A stretch of DNA of 64,000 nucleotides. It comes from Nitrospirota bacterium. Lineage in GTDB: Bacteria; Nitrospirota; Leptospirillia; Leptospirillales; Leptospirillaceae. The notes under the pieces are model-generated. The model did no database searches. It had not been told where the DNA came from and saw nothing but the letters and a program-made list of their open reading frames with translations. A program made the position numbers and the translations under genes. The first letter of the stretch is position 1. The number at the start of each line of letters is the position of its first letter. Of this stretch, positions 46,220 through 56,500 are shown piece after piece. The stretch lies in NCBI GenBank assembly GCA_021806225.1, contig JAJZXW010000021.1:62001-126000 (forward strand), in the 5' to 3' direction.

Positions 46220-48415
46220 ATGTCCGAAGACGACCAACTCCAACCGGGGAAATCCTTGTCCGAAATCACGACAAAGTCCCTCAAGCTGACCGCAGGGCTC
46301 GACCAGTGTCCTTCCATTGGACCGCGCCGCCGCCTGAAACTTGAACGGCGGGGAATCCTGAACGTTCTGGATCTCTTGTACTCCTTTCCCTTCCGGTACG
46401 AGGACAGACGCGTCCGGGTGACCATTTCCGACCTACGCGAAGGCGCTGAAAGTGGTTTTCTCGCCACGGTCCGCTCCATCCGGAAAAAAGTTGTCCCGAA
46501 GCTCAAGGCGCCGGTCATCGAGGCGGAGATCTTCGACCGTACGGGAGAGCTCCCGGTGGTCTGGTTCGGCCAGGAATATCTCCTGAAACAGCTGGCCGAG
46601 GGAACACTGGCCTTTTTTTTCGGGAAGGTGGAGTATTCCTCATTTTCGCGCTCCCTCGTGCTCCGGTCTCCCGTGACGGAACGCATCGATCCGGAGGAGG
46701 GCTTCCGGAAGTCCTATCACGTCGGACGGATCGTCCCCGTCTACCGGGAGGAGGAGGGGGTCTCGTCGGCGGTTTTCCGGAAACTGGTCGGAGACATGTT
46801 GCGCTCCCTGTGGGGGGAAACCTTCGATCCCCTGCCTCAAGAGGTCCGCAGGGAGGCGGGATTGATGGACTGGTTCCCGGCCATCGTCGAGATGCATTTT
46901 CCGAAGGAAACAGATCGCCCGCTCGAAGAACTGATTCTCCCCGCCTATCCGCCGCGCTCCCGTCTGATATTCGAGGAGTTCTTCCTTCTGGAGTATCTCA
47001 TGATGGTCCGGAGGAAGAGCATATTCGCCACGGGCAGGCATTGGACGCTTCCTTCCGGGGGAGACCCCTCCCTCGAGCGCTTCGAGCGGGGACTGCCCTT
47101 TGCCCTGACGGGGGCCCAGAGACGCGCCTGCCGGGAGATTCTAGGGGATCTTTCTTCCTCGCATCCCATGAACCGATTCCTTCTCGGCGATGTCGGCTCT
47201 GGAAAAACGCTCGTTGCGGCCTTCGCCATCCTTCAGGCGATCCGGCAGGGGCGCCAGGCAGCGTTCCTCGCTCCGACCGAAATTCTGGCCCAGCAGCATG
47301 CCCGGACCTTGTCGCAGGTCTTGGGGGCGGTCCGTCCGGAGGAGGGGACGGCCATCCGGCCGCTTCTCCTCTCGCAGGCCGTCCGCGGGATGGATCGCCG
47401 GCGCCTTCTGTCCGCTCTGGCCACAGGAGAGCAGCAACTGGTCGTCGGGACCCATGCTCTTCTCGAGGAAGGAGTTCCCTTCCATGACCTGGGGATGGTC
47501 GTCATCGACGAGCAGCACAAATTCGGAGTGGCCCAGAGACGGGCTCTGGCGACGAAGGGCCAGAATCCCGACGTGCTGGTCATGACGGCCACACCCATCC
47601 CCCGCTCGCTTGCCCTGTCTTATTACGGAGATCTGGAGATATCGGTCATCGACGAGCTCCCTCCGGGCCGACAGCCGGTGGCGACCTTTGTCGTGAACGA
47701 TTCAGGGGAGACATTCTGGAAGAAAAAAATACTGCCGGCCCTCCTGAGGAAGGAGCAGGTCTTCGTCGTCTATCCCCTCATCGAGGAGTCGGAGACGGTC
47801 GAGGCCAAGAATGCCGTGGACGCCCACGCCTCCCTCTCGGCCCTTTTCCCGGACCATCGAATCGGCCTACTGACGGGGCGGATGGACGCGGTGGAAAAGG
47901 AATCTGTCATGGAGCGGTTTCGCCGGGGGGATCTGGCCCTCCTCGTGGCCACCACAGTCATCGAAGTGGGGGTCGATGTCCCCAATGCCACGATCATGGT
48001 CGTGGAGAACGCGGAACGCTTCGGTCTGGCGCAGCTGCATCAGCTCCGCGGGCGAATCGGGCGAGGGGGACTTCCGGGAACGTTTTTTCTGGTTCCGGGA
48101 GACGCGACGGGGGCGGAGGGCCGACGGCGGCTTGAGATCCTTGAGACCTATTCGGACGGTTTTCATGTGGCGGAAGAGGACCTCCGGATGCGGGGTCCTG
48201 GGGAGTTCATGGGGGTTCGCCAATCCGGTTTGCCGATGTTCCTTCTCGCCGACCTCGTCCGGGACTTGGAGCGGCTTGTCCAGGCCCGGTCGATGGCCTC
48301 GCGCTTTGTGGAGGCGTCCATCGGGCACGGGGGAGCAGCCTGGGAGCTCTCCAGGATGGAGGAGTTTCTCCGGCTCAGGTACCGGAACGTGGACCAGTGG
48401 TTGGCGATCAGATAG
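46220..48415 (+). CDS. recG: ATP-dependent DNA helicase RecG
   Basis: A 731-residue helicase that remodels stalled replication forks and Holliday junctions. The wedge/OB domain occupies about residues 55-165. Helicase lobe 1 follows, with ALTGAQRRACREI, GDVGSGKT, FLAPTEILAQQHA, DEQHKFGVAQR and TATPIPRS. Lobe 2 has VATTVIEVGVDVPNATIMV and QLHQLRGRIGRGG. The gene has its own promoter whose predicted start lies just before the ATG. It is followed after 11 bases by a small basic protein gene and then ppx. Confidence 0.97.
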   Translation: MSEDDQLQPGKSLSEITTKSLKLTAGLDQCPSIGPRRRLKLERRGILNVLDLLYSFPFRYEDRRVRVTISDLREGAESGFLATVRSIRKKVVPKLKAPVIEAEIFDRTGELPVVWFGQEYLLKQLAEGTLAFFFGKVEYSSFSRSLVLRSPVTERIDPEEGFRKSYHVGRIVPVYREEEGVSSAVFRKLVGDMLRSLWGETFDPLPQEVRREAGLMDWFPAIVEMHFPKETDRPLEELILPAYPPRSRLIFEEFFLLEYLMMVRRKSIFATGRHWTLPSGGDPSLERFERGLPFALTGAQRRACREILGDLSSSHPMNRFLLGDVGSGKTLVAAFAILQAIRQGRQAAFLAPTEILAQQHARTLSQVLGAVRPEEGTAIRPLLLSQAVRGMDRRRLLSALATGEQQLVVGTHALLEEGVPFHDLGMVVIDEQHKFGVAQRRALATKGQNPDVLVMTATPIPRSLALSYYGDLEISVIDELPPGRQPVATFVVNDSGETFWKKKILPALLRKEQVFVVYPLIEESETVEAKNAVDAHASLSALFPDHRIGLLTGRMDAVEKESVMERFRRGDLALLVATTVIEVGVDVPNATIMVVENAERFGLAQLHQLRGRIGRGGLPGTFFLVPGDATGAEGRRRLEILETYSDGFHVAEEDLRMRGPGEFMGVRQSGLPMFLLADLVRDLERLVQARSMASRFVEASIGHGGAAWELSRMEEFLRLRYRNVDQWLAIR

Positions 48416-48426
48416 AGGAGGGTCTT

Positions 48427-48756
48427 GTGGACAGAAATTATGGCCGCGGGGTCTCCCGCGGACTCAGGCGCATGGGGCGATCCTTTGGGAGAATTGCGGT
48501 CCGGGTCTTTCACCTGGACGACCTGTTGCGAAGAGGAATGCGCCGAAGGCTTCTCGACAGGAATCTCGAGGCCGGCTACCGCGACCTGGGAGAGTTCCTG
48601 TACGCACGTCTCCAGGGGGAGCCTCTCGAGGAGGGGGACCTGACGCTTTTGGACCTCCTGCGCACGGAGCTGGCACGCATCAAGGAGGAGAGAAACGCGC
48701 TCGATACTGTCCGCGGGAGACGGGCCTCCTCCGGAAAAGGGGGGCGTGCCGCATGA
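48427..48756 (+). CDS. Small basic protein of unknown function
   Basis: A 109-residue arginine-rich protein, helical and without cysteines or membrane segments. It has two halves: a very basic N-terminus (about 1-45, RGLRRMGRSFGRIAVRVF) and a more acidic helix (about 45-90) before a basic tail. The GTG start is preceded by GGAGGG at 6 bases; an ATG inside recG's end is less likely. The stop overlaps the ppx ATG (ATGA), so it sits in a recG-ppx unit. I do not recognise a family; nucleic-acid binding would fit the charge but is not shown. Confidence 0.62.
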   Translation: MDRNYGRGVSRGLRRMGRSFGRIAVRVFHLDDLLRRGMRRRLLDRNLEAGYRDLGEFLYARLQGEPLEEGDLTLLDLLRTELARIKEERNALDTVRGRRASSGKGGRAA

Positions 48757-49712
48757 ATCAGCTCAGAAAGGTCGCGGTGGTTGATATCGGGACCAACTCG
48801 GTCCGTCTGGTGGTGGCCCTGGCCAATGGCCGCAGGATTGAAAGCATCCTGTTTCAGGACGGACGGATCACCCGTCTCGGCGAAGGGTTGGCCGAGCACG
48901 GGCAGATTTCCCGGGCCGCTGTGGACCGGACGGTGGCGGTCCTCTCCGAGTATGCCGACCGGATCCGCTCCTATGCTCCCGACCGGATCCTTCATGTGGG
49001 AACCTCGGCGCTCCGTCAGGCGTCGAACCGGACAGAGGTCCTTGCGCGGTTCGAGCGGGAGGCGGGAGCCTCCGTCCGGGTCATTTCCGGCGAGGACGAG
49101 GCGGCTCTCACCTATCGCGGGGCTCTACTCGACCTTAACGAAAGCCGGGGTCCTTTTCTCGTGATCGATATCGGTGGGGGGTCTAGCGAGCTCATCGTTG
49201 GGGAGACGACGCGGAAGTTCTGGAAGGCCTTTTCCGTCGAGGTCGGCGTCGTGACCCTCACGGAAGGATGGTTCCGGAACGACCCCCCGTCGGACCAGGA
49301 AATCCAGCAGGTCCGCCGATACCTGGAGGAGCGCTTTCGGGATGTTGTGACAGTGCTTTCTCCCTATCTCACCGCGGGGGTGACCCCTGTCGGGACAGCG
49401 GGATCCGTCACCACGATACTGGCCATGGTCCACAAGATGGCCCGGTACGATCCGGCCCTTGTTCACGGTCAGGGGCTGTCGCGGCAGGAGGTTGACCGGC
49501 TCTTCACCGAAATCCGCCCGATGAAATCCAGTGACAGGCTCCTCCTTCCGGGGGTCGAGCGGGGCCGAGAGGACATTATTCTATCCGGGGCCCTGATCCT
49601 TTTGTCTCTCCTCGAATTTGTCAATCAGGCGGGGCTGGTCGTATCGGCCTATGGTCTTCGGGAGGGGATTGTCCTCGATCTTGCGGACGGGGGAACCGAC
49701 GGTCTTTTATAG
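48753..49712 (+). CDS. Exopolyphosphatase / guanosine pentaphosphatase (Ppx/GppA) family
   Basis: A 319-residue ASKHA-fold phosphatase that hydrolyses polyphosphate or pppGpp. Phosphate loops are VVDIGTNSVRLVVA near the start and VIDIGGGSSELIVG near residue 137. HVGTSALRQASNR and PVGTAGSVTTILAMV are also typical. It is a short, single-module form without the C-terminal HD-like domain of E. coli Ppx, so it cannot be assigned to one substrate. It is coupled to the small basic protein by ATGA; its 3' end overlaps the convergent TPR gene by 6 bases. Confidence 0.93.
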   Translation: MNQLRKVAVVDIGTNSVRLVVALANGRRIESILFQDGRITRLGEGLAEHGQISRAAVDRTVAVLSEYADRIRSYAPDRILHVGTSALRQASNRTEVLARFEREAGASVRVISGEDEAALTYRGALLDLNESRGPFLVIDIGGGSSELIVGETTRKFWKAFSVEVGVVTLTEGWFRNDPPSDQEIQQVRRYLEERFRDVVTVLSPYLTAGVTPVGTAGSVTTILAMVHKMARYDPALVHGQGLSRQEVDRLFTEIRPMKSSDRLLLPGVERGREDIILSGALILLSLLEFVNQAGLVVSAYGLREGIVLDLADGGTDGLL

Positions 49713-51386
49713 GGAGAGGAGGCGGTTCCAGCGATCGGGATCCATGGACCGGTAGGAGGCGAAAAGGGAGGGGTCATCGGGAAAGGCTTCCATCCCCTGA
49801 ATGAGGATTTCCCGGGCAAGGTCGATGTCAGACCGGGAGGCGATGGAGGAAAGAACCCTGAAGAATCCCGGCATCGGTCCGTAGAGGTGCGAAAAGTCTT
49901 CGAGCAGGGGCCTCGGGTCGAGGGGAGGACGCGCATTGTGGAGATTTTCCGCGATCCTGAAGAGCAGGGTGACCGGCTCGCGGGAGTTTTTCTTCACCTT
50001 TTCATACCATTCGACCGCGGACAGCCATCGCCCGGCATCCTCGTCGATCATGGCCAGGGTCCAGTAGAGGGCTTCGCTCAGGGGGTCGACGGTGACGGCC
50101 TGTTCCAGGAGCCGGAAGGCCCTGTTCCGGTCGTGTCCCGGGAGAAAGGCCTCGGCAAGCCCGGCGATCGCGAGGAATTCGGGGTCGTCCCTTTCCCCGC
50201 CGGAGAGAGCGGCGGAAAAGTGTGCTTCCGCTCTCCTGAAAAGGCCGGAAGAGACCTTCGTCTTGGGAAAGAGGATCCGGAGAAAGGCGAGCGTCTCCAG
50301 AAAGAGGAGGTCCTCTCCTTCGTCGAGAAGAATGCCGAGAAGCTCCGGGGCATGATAAGGGTCCGGTCGCAGGGCGAATCCCCTGGCCAGGGCTCCGGCG
50401 GCCCGACGGGGCTCCTTTTTCCTGAGAAAGAGCTCGCCCAGCTGATAGTGTGCGGTGGCGCTGTCGATCCCGGCGAGGGCATCCTGGGCTTTTTCGGCGT
50501 CTCCCTGGTCCACGGCGACCAAACCCAGAAGAAGTCGGGCCTCGGGGTTATCAGGGTCCAGCCCAAGGGCCTGCCGGATAAGAGGGAGGGCTGCCAGTGG
50601 CTTCCCGGCCATCTTGTGGGTTTCGGCCATCGCCAGAAGGAGGTCGGGCGTTTCCCCAGTTTCCTCCATGAGGAGGCGGTAGGTATCGAGGGCCCTTGCC
50701 GTTTCGTTGGTGTTCCGGGAGATCCGGGCAACATGGGCGAGAAGGCGTTTGTCCCGTGGAGACTTTCTGAGGAGTCCTCGAAAAAACTTTTGGGCCTGCC
50801 CGGATTTTTCAATCCGCTCGAGAGACCTTCCATACCAGTCCTGGACGTCTGGATTGTTCGGGCTCCGTTCGAGGAGTCGGGAAAAGGCACGGTGCATCTC
50901 GCCATAGAGCTCGACGAGCTCCATGCGGTCGACAGCCGGCCCAAACGCCATGATGTTTTCGGATCGGTCGGGGGCGTCCCGATACGCCCCGAGAATCGAG
51001 GGCAGGGCCCGGTGCCATTGGCCGGTCAGACCATAGAGGATCCCCGCTTCCCTTCGAAGGTCGACGTCCTGGGGAAAGTGTCGCAACCCCTCCTCGAGAA
51101 CCCAGAGACCCCGTTCGCGCTCTCCCATGCGGTCCTTGAGAAGTCCGAGACACAGATAGGGATGCGGGGAGCGGCCCACCTCCGTCGAGAGGGCTTTCCA
51201 GTAGGCGGCCTCCGCTTCGGAAAGCAGGCCCATTCCTTCGAGCGCCTGCCCCCTGAGGGACTCCACGGCATTGTCGACGCCGGAGGGATCCGTGATCCGG
51301 GAGAGGATCTCCAGACCCTCCTGATAATGGCCGGACTGAATCTTCTTGCGAGCATCCGAAAGGGAAGCGGTGGAAAGGGGTGTCAT
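49707..51386 (-). CDS. TPR-repeat protein
   Basis: A 559-residue protein built almost entirely of tetratricopeptide-like helical pairs, for example NPDVQDWYGRSLERIEKSGQ, PDLLLAMAETHKMAGKPLAA and NPEARLLLGLVAVDQGDAEK. There is no signal peptide, membrane anchor or catalytic domain, so it is probably a cytoplasmic scaffold or adaptor. The partner cannot be inferred. The gene is flanked by opposing genes on both sides and overlaps the ppx 3' end. The upstream spacer contains an inverted repeat at 51474-51490. Confidence 0.85.
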   Translation of the reverse strand: MTPLSTASLSDARKKIQSGHYQEGLEILSRITDPSGVDNAVESLRGQALEGMGLLSEAEAAYWKALSTEVGRSPHPYLCLGLLKDRMGERERGLWVLEEGLRHFPQDVDLRREAGILYGLTGQWHRALPSILGAYRDAPDRSENIMAFGPAVDRMELVELYGEMHRAFSRLLERSPNNPDVQDWYGRSLERIEKSGQAQKFFRGLLRKSPRDKRLLAHVARISRNTNETARALDTYRLLMEETGETPDLLLAMAETHKMAGKPLAALPLIRQALGLDPDNPEARLLLGLVAVDQGDAEKAQDALAGIDSATAHYQLGELFLRKKEPRRAAGALARGFALRPDPYHAPELLGILLDEGEDLLFLETLAFLRILFPKTKVSSGLFRRAEAHFSAALSGGERDDPEFLAIAGLAEAFLPGHDRNRAFRLLEQAVTVDPLSEALYWTLAMIDEDAGRWLSAVEWYEKVKKNSREPVTLLFRIAENLHNARPPLDPRPLLEDFSHLYGPMPGFFRVLSSIASRSDIDLAREILIQGMEAFPDDPSLFASYRSMDPDRWNRLLSL

Positions 51387-51473
51387 CGTCGGTCCGGATC
51401 TAGGGGTTGGTCCCGGTCGGGGCTGGCCCCGCGGGGCGTTTGTCTCTTTTGGATAAAGATGGTATCACATGTT

Positions 51474-51490
51474 GTGTCCTCTTTGGACAC
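51474..51490. promoter_or_regulatory. Inverted repeat GTGTCC-N5-GGACAC between divergent genes
   Basis: A perfect 6-bp dyad with a 5-base spacer lies between the TPR gene and the tRNA nucleotidyltransferase gene, about 57 bases before the latter's GTG. It could be an operator for either. No matching regulator is known. Confidence 0.4.
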
Positions 51491-51546
51491 GGTCATTCTG
51501 AAGCCTTGCCCCCCAACGCTTTTTCCTTCGAACGAGGGAGCGATTC

Positions 51547-52878
51547 GTGGTCCATCTGCCGGATCCCGGTCCGCAATGGAGAACAATTCTCGAACGGATT
51601 CCAACACCCCCCGGGGGACGATTCTATGTTGTGGGAGGATGGGTCCGGGATCTCCTGCTTCTCGGCCCCTTCTCCCTGGGGTTCGATATCGACCTTGTCA
51701 TCGACGGGGATCTTTCTTCCTGGGCTGCGGCCGTGGCCCGGGCCTTCGGCTCCGGACTGCGCCTCGAACCGGGTTTTCTGACGGCACGGATCGAGCTTCC
51801 GGGAGAGGGCGGACACCCCGTCAGGATCGATATGGCCCGCTTCCGCCGGGAAGAGTACGAGTTTCCAGGGGTGCTTCCCCGGGTCTTCCCGGGCTCGATC
51901 GAAGAGGATGCCGGACGGAGGGACTTTTCGATGAACGCGGTCTTCCTGGAATGGTCGTCGGAAAAGAGAGGGTTCTCGAGGATCCTCGATCCCGCCGGAG
52001 GACGGGAGGACATCCGGCGTGGACGAATCCGCCCCCTCAAGGAGGAGACCTTTCTCGAAGATCCGACCAGACTGTTCCGCTGGGCACGCTTTTCGGTCCG
52101 GCTGGGGCTGTCCGGAGAAGCCCTTCTGGAACGGGCTCTCGAACAGTCCCTCGGAGCGCCGGGCCTTTGGGATCGCGTCGGCGGAGCCCGCGTCTTTCGT
52201 GAAATCGAGCGGGTTCTCCTCGAGCCGGACCCCCTGGACGTACTAGAGCTCTTGTTCTCCTCCCGGATTCTGGAGTCCCTCGCGGGAATTTCTGCCCTTT
52301 CGCGTCCCCGGCGCCAGAGACTCCGGAGATGGCTCCGCTTCAGAGGTCTTTTTCGGACCCTGGGGGCCGCCCGGGAGGGCATGGTGCCCCCAGGAGAGTC
52401 GCTGGAGCGCGACATGTTTTTTCTGGCCCTCCTGGCAGGACTTCCCAGAGGGCGCTTCCATGCGGCGGCGGAAAGGCTGGGTCTCGGGGCGAAGCTCAGG
52501 GAGCGGCTGGAGCGGGTGTTCTATGGGCGGGAAGGCTGGCCTTTTCCCGGACTCTATGTCGGACTGGAGCGGAACACCGGTCGGGACCAGGGAAGGATGC
52601 GTGCTGCAGCCGACCGTCTCGACATGGACCAGGTTCTTTTTCTGACCCTCACCGGACGGGAATCGGATCTCGAATTCTGGGAAGAATATGTTGCCAGAGA
52701 GCGTTGGACCCCCCCTCTCATAGGGGGGGAGGCCCTTCTTATCCATCCCCGGATTCCTCCCGCGATGAGGGGAACGATCCTGGCCGAGGTGAGAGTGCTG
52801 CAGCGGACAGGGGGCCTGCGCGACGCAGCCGAAGCTCTCCGCTGGCTGGAGCGAAAGGTCAGCGAAGAATTTTCTTGA
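51547..52878 (+). CDS. CCA-adding enzyme / poly(A) polymerase family nucleotidyltransferase
   Basis: A 443-residue class II nucleotidyltransferase. The signature motifs are GGWVRDLLL at 30-38 and the catalytic D47-I-D49 in GFDIDLVIDG. RRDFSMNAVFLE, the GGREDIRRGRIRPL segment and EDPTRLFRWARFSVRLGL then mark the neck region. The body and tail domains are divergent. Some bacteria split CCA addition between two such enzymes, so CC- or A-addition only is possible. Both tRNAs in this window encode CCA, so repair of tRNA ends is the likeliest role. The start is GTG; an alternative further in is unlikely. Confidence 0.88.
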   Translation: MVHLPDPGPQWRTILERIPTPPGGRFYVVGGWVRDLLLLGPFSLGFDIDLVIDGDLSSWAAAVARAFGSGLRLEPGFLTARIELPGEGGHPVRIDMARFRREEYEFPGVLPRVFPGSIEEDAGRRDFSMNAVFLEWSSEKRGFSRILDPAGGREDIRRGRIRPLKEETFLEDPTRLFRWARFSVRLGLSGEALLERALEQSLGAPGLWDRVGGARVFREIERVLLEPDPLDVLELLFSSRILESLAGISALSRPRRQRLRRWLRFRGLFRTLGAAREGMVPPGESLERDMFFLALLAGLPRGRFHAAAERLGLGAKLRERLERVFYGREGWPFPGLYVGLERNTGRDQGRMRAAADRLDMDQVLFLTLTGRESDLEFWEEYVARERWTPPLIGGEALLIHPRIPPAMRGTILAEVRVLQRTGGLRDAAEALRWLERKVSEEFS

Positions 52879-53380
52879 TCATCCGGTTGAGAGAGTAATA
52901 GTTGGCGTCTCCTGGAATGACATTCCGGATGACACCCTCCTGGTCGATGACGGCGACCCAGGGTTCGCCATGGACGCGCCATTCCCGGACCACCTTCTGC
53001 TCCGAATCCTCGTAGTCGTCGATATGGATGAAGGCCATGTCCTGATGGTAGGTTCCCTGGAGGCCCTGGACAACGCGGTCTTCGTGCACGCAGGGTGTGC
53101 AATGGATCGGGGCCCCGAAGAAAACGAGAATGGGGCGGTGATGGTAGATCGCATGGGAAAAGCTTTCCCTGTGGAGGTGATCCGGCACATTCATCGTGCA
53201 GATGTCTCCAAATCGTTCACCCACCTGGAGGACCGGGTTGTGGGTGATGGGAGCCCGGCTCCCTTCCTTCGGAAAGGAGAGGAACCAGTCGCATGAGGAA
53301 AGGGACAGCAATGCGGCGATGGCCAGCGGGCCGGCGAGCAAGGCCAGAAATCCGGGGCGGTTTTTTTTTGCGGGATTCAT
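52859..53380 (-). CDS. Thioredoxin-fold lipoprotein
   Basis: A 173-residue exported protein. The signal ends in a lipobox LSSC near residue 30, and the thioredoxin-like domain follows. The redox motif is CTPC in FFGAPIHCTPCVHED. Further on come the strand MAFIHIDDYED and a WVAVIDQEGVIRNVIPG segment in place of the usual cis-proline loop. It probably reduces or transfers disulphides on periplasmic partners while anchored to a membrane. The ATG at 53380 follows GGAGG closely; an earlier ATG is possible but would give a longer, less compact signal. It overlaps the 3' end of the convergent CCA enzyme gene by 20 bases. Confidence 0.83.
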   Translation of the reverse strand: MNPAKKNRPGFLALLAGPLAIAALLSLSSCDWFLSFPKEGSRAPITHNPVLQVGERFGDICTMNVPDHLHRESFSHAIYHHRPILVFFGAPIHCTPCVHEDRVVQGLQGTYHQDMAFIHIDDYEDSEQKVVREWRVHGEPWVAVIDQEGVIRNVIPGDANYYSLNRMIKKILR

Positions 53381-53548
53381 CGAACCTCCCAAGGCTCTGT
53401 TGAGTGAGGGCAATCTTTACTACGAGTCCATAATAGTGCATCGCCGAACTCTTGTCATGTGCGGACGGTTCCGGTAACCTCATGAAGTTTGGCCTGGAAT
53501 TCCCTGAGGCCCCACAACCACCTTTTCGACTTCCCGAGGATCCGACAA

Positions 53549-56500
53549 TTGTCCGACAGGCGTGAGACCCTGGCCCTGACAAACCGCGCCCTCAAGCATC
53601 CCAGCCTTGTCCTGGCACTGCTTGCGGGGCTTTGCATTATCGGAGCCTTCTCCTATCTGCAGCTGGGGGCCGATCTTTTTCCGCGTGTACGATTTCCTCT
53701 CGTGAGCGTCACGATTCAGGATCCGGGAGAGTCTCCCGCCGGAATCACCCGAAAAATCGTCCTTCCGGTGGAAAAGGCCCTTTTGGGCCTCCGTGGGATC
53801 AAGCATGTCCATTCGACCATCGTTCCCGGAGCCGCGGTCGTGACCGCGGTTTTTGGCGACGAGACCCTTGACGCCTCTCCGGAGAGAAAAGTCCGGAAGG
53901 CCGTCGACCGTCTTTCCGGCACGCTTCCTTCTGGCCTTTCTCCCGTGCGGATCGCCCGCGAAAATCCTACCCGCCTTCCCCTTCTCTGGATCCTCGTTCC
54001 GCTGGACGGCGAACGGGAAAGGGGCTCCGGCTTGGGAAAGGTCTGGCCATTTGTCAGGGCGAGGATCGTTCCCGGGATCGAGAAGGTGGAGGGAGTCCGC
54101 AAGATCACGATTCTCGCACCCGCCAAACGAGTGGTTCGCGTCACTCTTCCGGCCGCAAAGATGGCATCGACGGGCCTGACCGCGGAGGCCGTTGCCCTTC
54201 AGATCAGGGAACGCTCCCGGGAATATCCGGCGGGAACCCTTTCGACAGGGGGACGTTCCCTTGCCATCGATGTCAGGGGGAGCCCCCTGACTCTTTCTGG
54301 GCTTCATTCTTTTCCAGTGATGTTGCCCTCCGGGCCTCCCGATTCCCTCGGGAACCTGGCCAGGATTTCTGAAGGCGACGCCCGGACAGATGTCCTCTTC
54401 CGGTTCGAAGGAAAGCCCGCGATCGCCATCAAGGTCTACCCGTCCGAGGGGGCCAACCTCGTGACGGTCTCCCGGAAAATCCGGCTTTTTATCGACACCT
54501 TCCGGGGAACTGCCGGGGGGACCCCTCCCGATTTTAAGGCGGTGATCCGGATGGATCGTTCGATTCCCGTCGCACAGAACAACAGGGAACTTCTCGAAAC
54601 CCTGACTCTGGGCGCACTTCTCGCCGTTCTGGTCATCCTGCTCTTCCTTGGGAATCTAAAGGAGACAGTGGTTGCAGCCCTGGCGATTCCCGCCTCTGTT
54701 CTCGTCTCCTTTCCGCTTCTCCGGCTGTTTCATTTCACCCTCAACACCCTCACGATGCTGGGACTTTCCCTCGTTGTCGGCATCCTGATCGACGATGCGA
54801 TCGTCATTCTCGAGAACATTCACCGGCACCGGACGTTGGGGGAGTCTCCTTCCGAGGCGGCAAGGTTCGGCGTGGGAGAGATCGGACGGGCCGTTCTGGC
54901 GACCACTTTTTCCATCGTGGCAGTCTTTGCCCCGATGGCGATGATGCACGGGGTCCTGGGCGAATTTTTCACGCAGTTCGGATGGACGGTGACCTTCGCC
55001 GTCCTGGCCTCCCTGATCATCTCCCTGACCGTCACCCCCGCCCTCACCCTCTACGGCTCCATGACGCCTGGAGCACAGCCTCCTGCGCACCTCTTTCCCG
55101 CCGCCGCCCGGGGAGGCCGATGGTTCGCGGACATCTACGGATCCCTCCTGGTGAGGGCCATGGCCCATCCGGTCCTCGTTACGGCGGGAAGTCTCCTCCT
55201 CCTGGGGGGATCCCTGCTTCTGGCGACCCGTCTGGGGTCGAACCTGATCCCGGCCGTGGACCAGTCCGCCTTTGCCGTCCATCTCCGTCTTGAAGGCTCC
55301 CCGAGCCTCTTCCGGACCGATGAGGTTATCCGCGAGATTTCTGGCAAGGTCGGCGCGATGCGGGGGGTCCTCTCCGTCTTTCAGCAGTCGGGGGGCAGGA
55401 AGGGCGCCTCTCCGTCGGAGGGATACCTCTATGTCAACCTCGTGCCCCGATCGCGACGAAGCGGGGCCGATACGGAATACATGGAGAAGACTCGCCGCAT
55501 TCTGGCCACCTTCCCGGGCCTCCGCGCCTCCGTGGACGCCATCAGCCCGCTGGGGGGGACTGGAGCCAGCGCGCCCTTCCAGTGCTTTCTTACGGGGAAG
55601 GACCCTGCGACCCTGAAGGATCTCTCGGAGGAGCTCCGAAGCTATCTGAAGGCCCTTCCCGGATTGCGGGACGTCAATTCTTCCAGCTCGGGGTTCCTGA
55701 ATATCATTGCCGTCACGCCCAGGACCACAGCCCCCCCCCAATGGGGAGTCTCCCCGGGGCGGCTTGCCCAATGGATCTCCCAGGCGACGGCGGAGCATGG
55801 AGCGGGATCGCTGGAGACCCCGGACGGTTCCCGGGAGATCGTGGTGTCGATGGAGCCTTCCGATGCCGCCTCGGTTTCGGCCATCTCGAAGCTTCCTTTT
55901 CCGGTGGGTGGGGGGCGTGTGACCCCTCTTTCCGCCGTGGCGAAGATAGCGGAAGAGAAGGCCGACCAACGGGAGAGCCGGGACGACGGTCAGCCCTCCG
56001 TCACGCTCTCGGCAAACATTTATGGAACAATTTCCCTGGGCGAGGTCATGCACAAGGTCGACACATGGGCTAAAACACGCCTCCCTCCTTCTTATAGCAT
56101 CCGTTATGCCGGAAACTCCGATGTCCTGAACGACGCCCGGTCCCAGATCGTCATGGCCATCGTTGTTGCGGTTCTCGTTGTTTACGGTCTGCTTTCGATC
56201 CAGTTCCGGAGCCTTGTACTGCCTTTTGTGATCATGCTGTCGATTCCCTTCAGCCTGGTCGGGGCCATTCTTTTACTCTGGATTTCGCGGATCTCTGTCA
56301 ATATGATGGGGGCCATAGGACTGATCATCCTCTTCGGGTTGGTGACAAAGAATGCCATTTTGCTGGTAGACTATGCCAACACGCTGGGGGCAAGAGGCCG
56401 GACTGTCCGGGAGGCGGCACTCGAATCGGCGAGGGTTCGCCTTCGTCCCGTGGCCATGACGACTCTGGCCATGGTATTCGGGATGGCCCCCATGGCGGTC

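Noticed and set aside
49887-52202. Plus-strand 771-residue frame opposite the TPR gene
   Set aside because: Antisense shadow; the minus-strand product has clear TPR repeats.
54656-56053. Minus-strand 465-residue frame inside the RND transporter gene
   Set aside because: The opposite strand encodes a complete RND protein with intact proton-relay residues.
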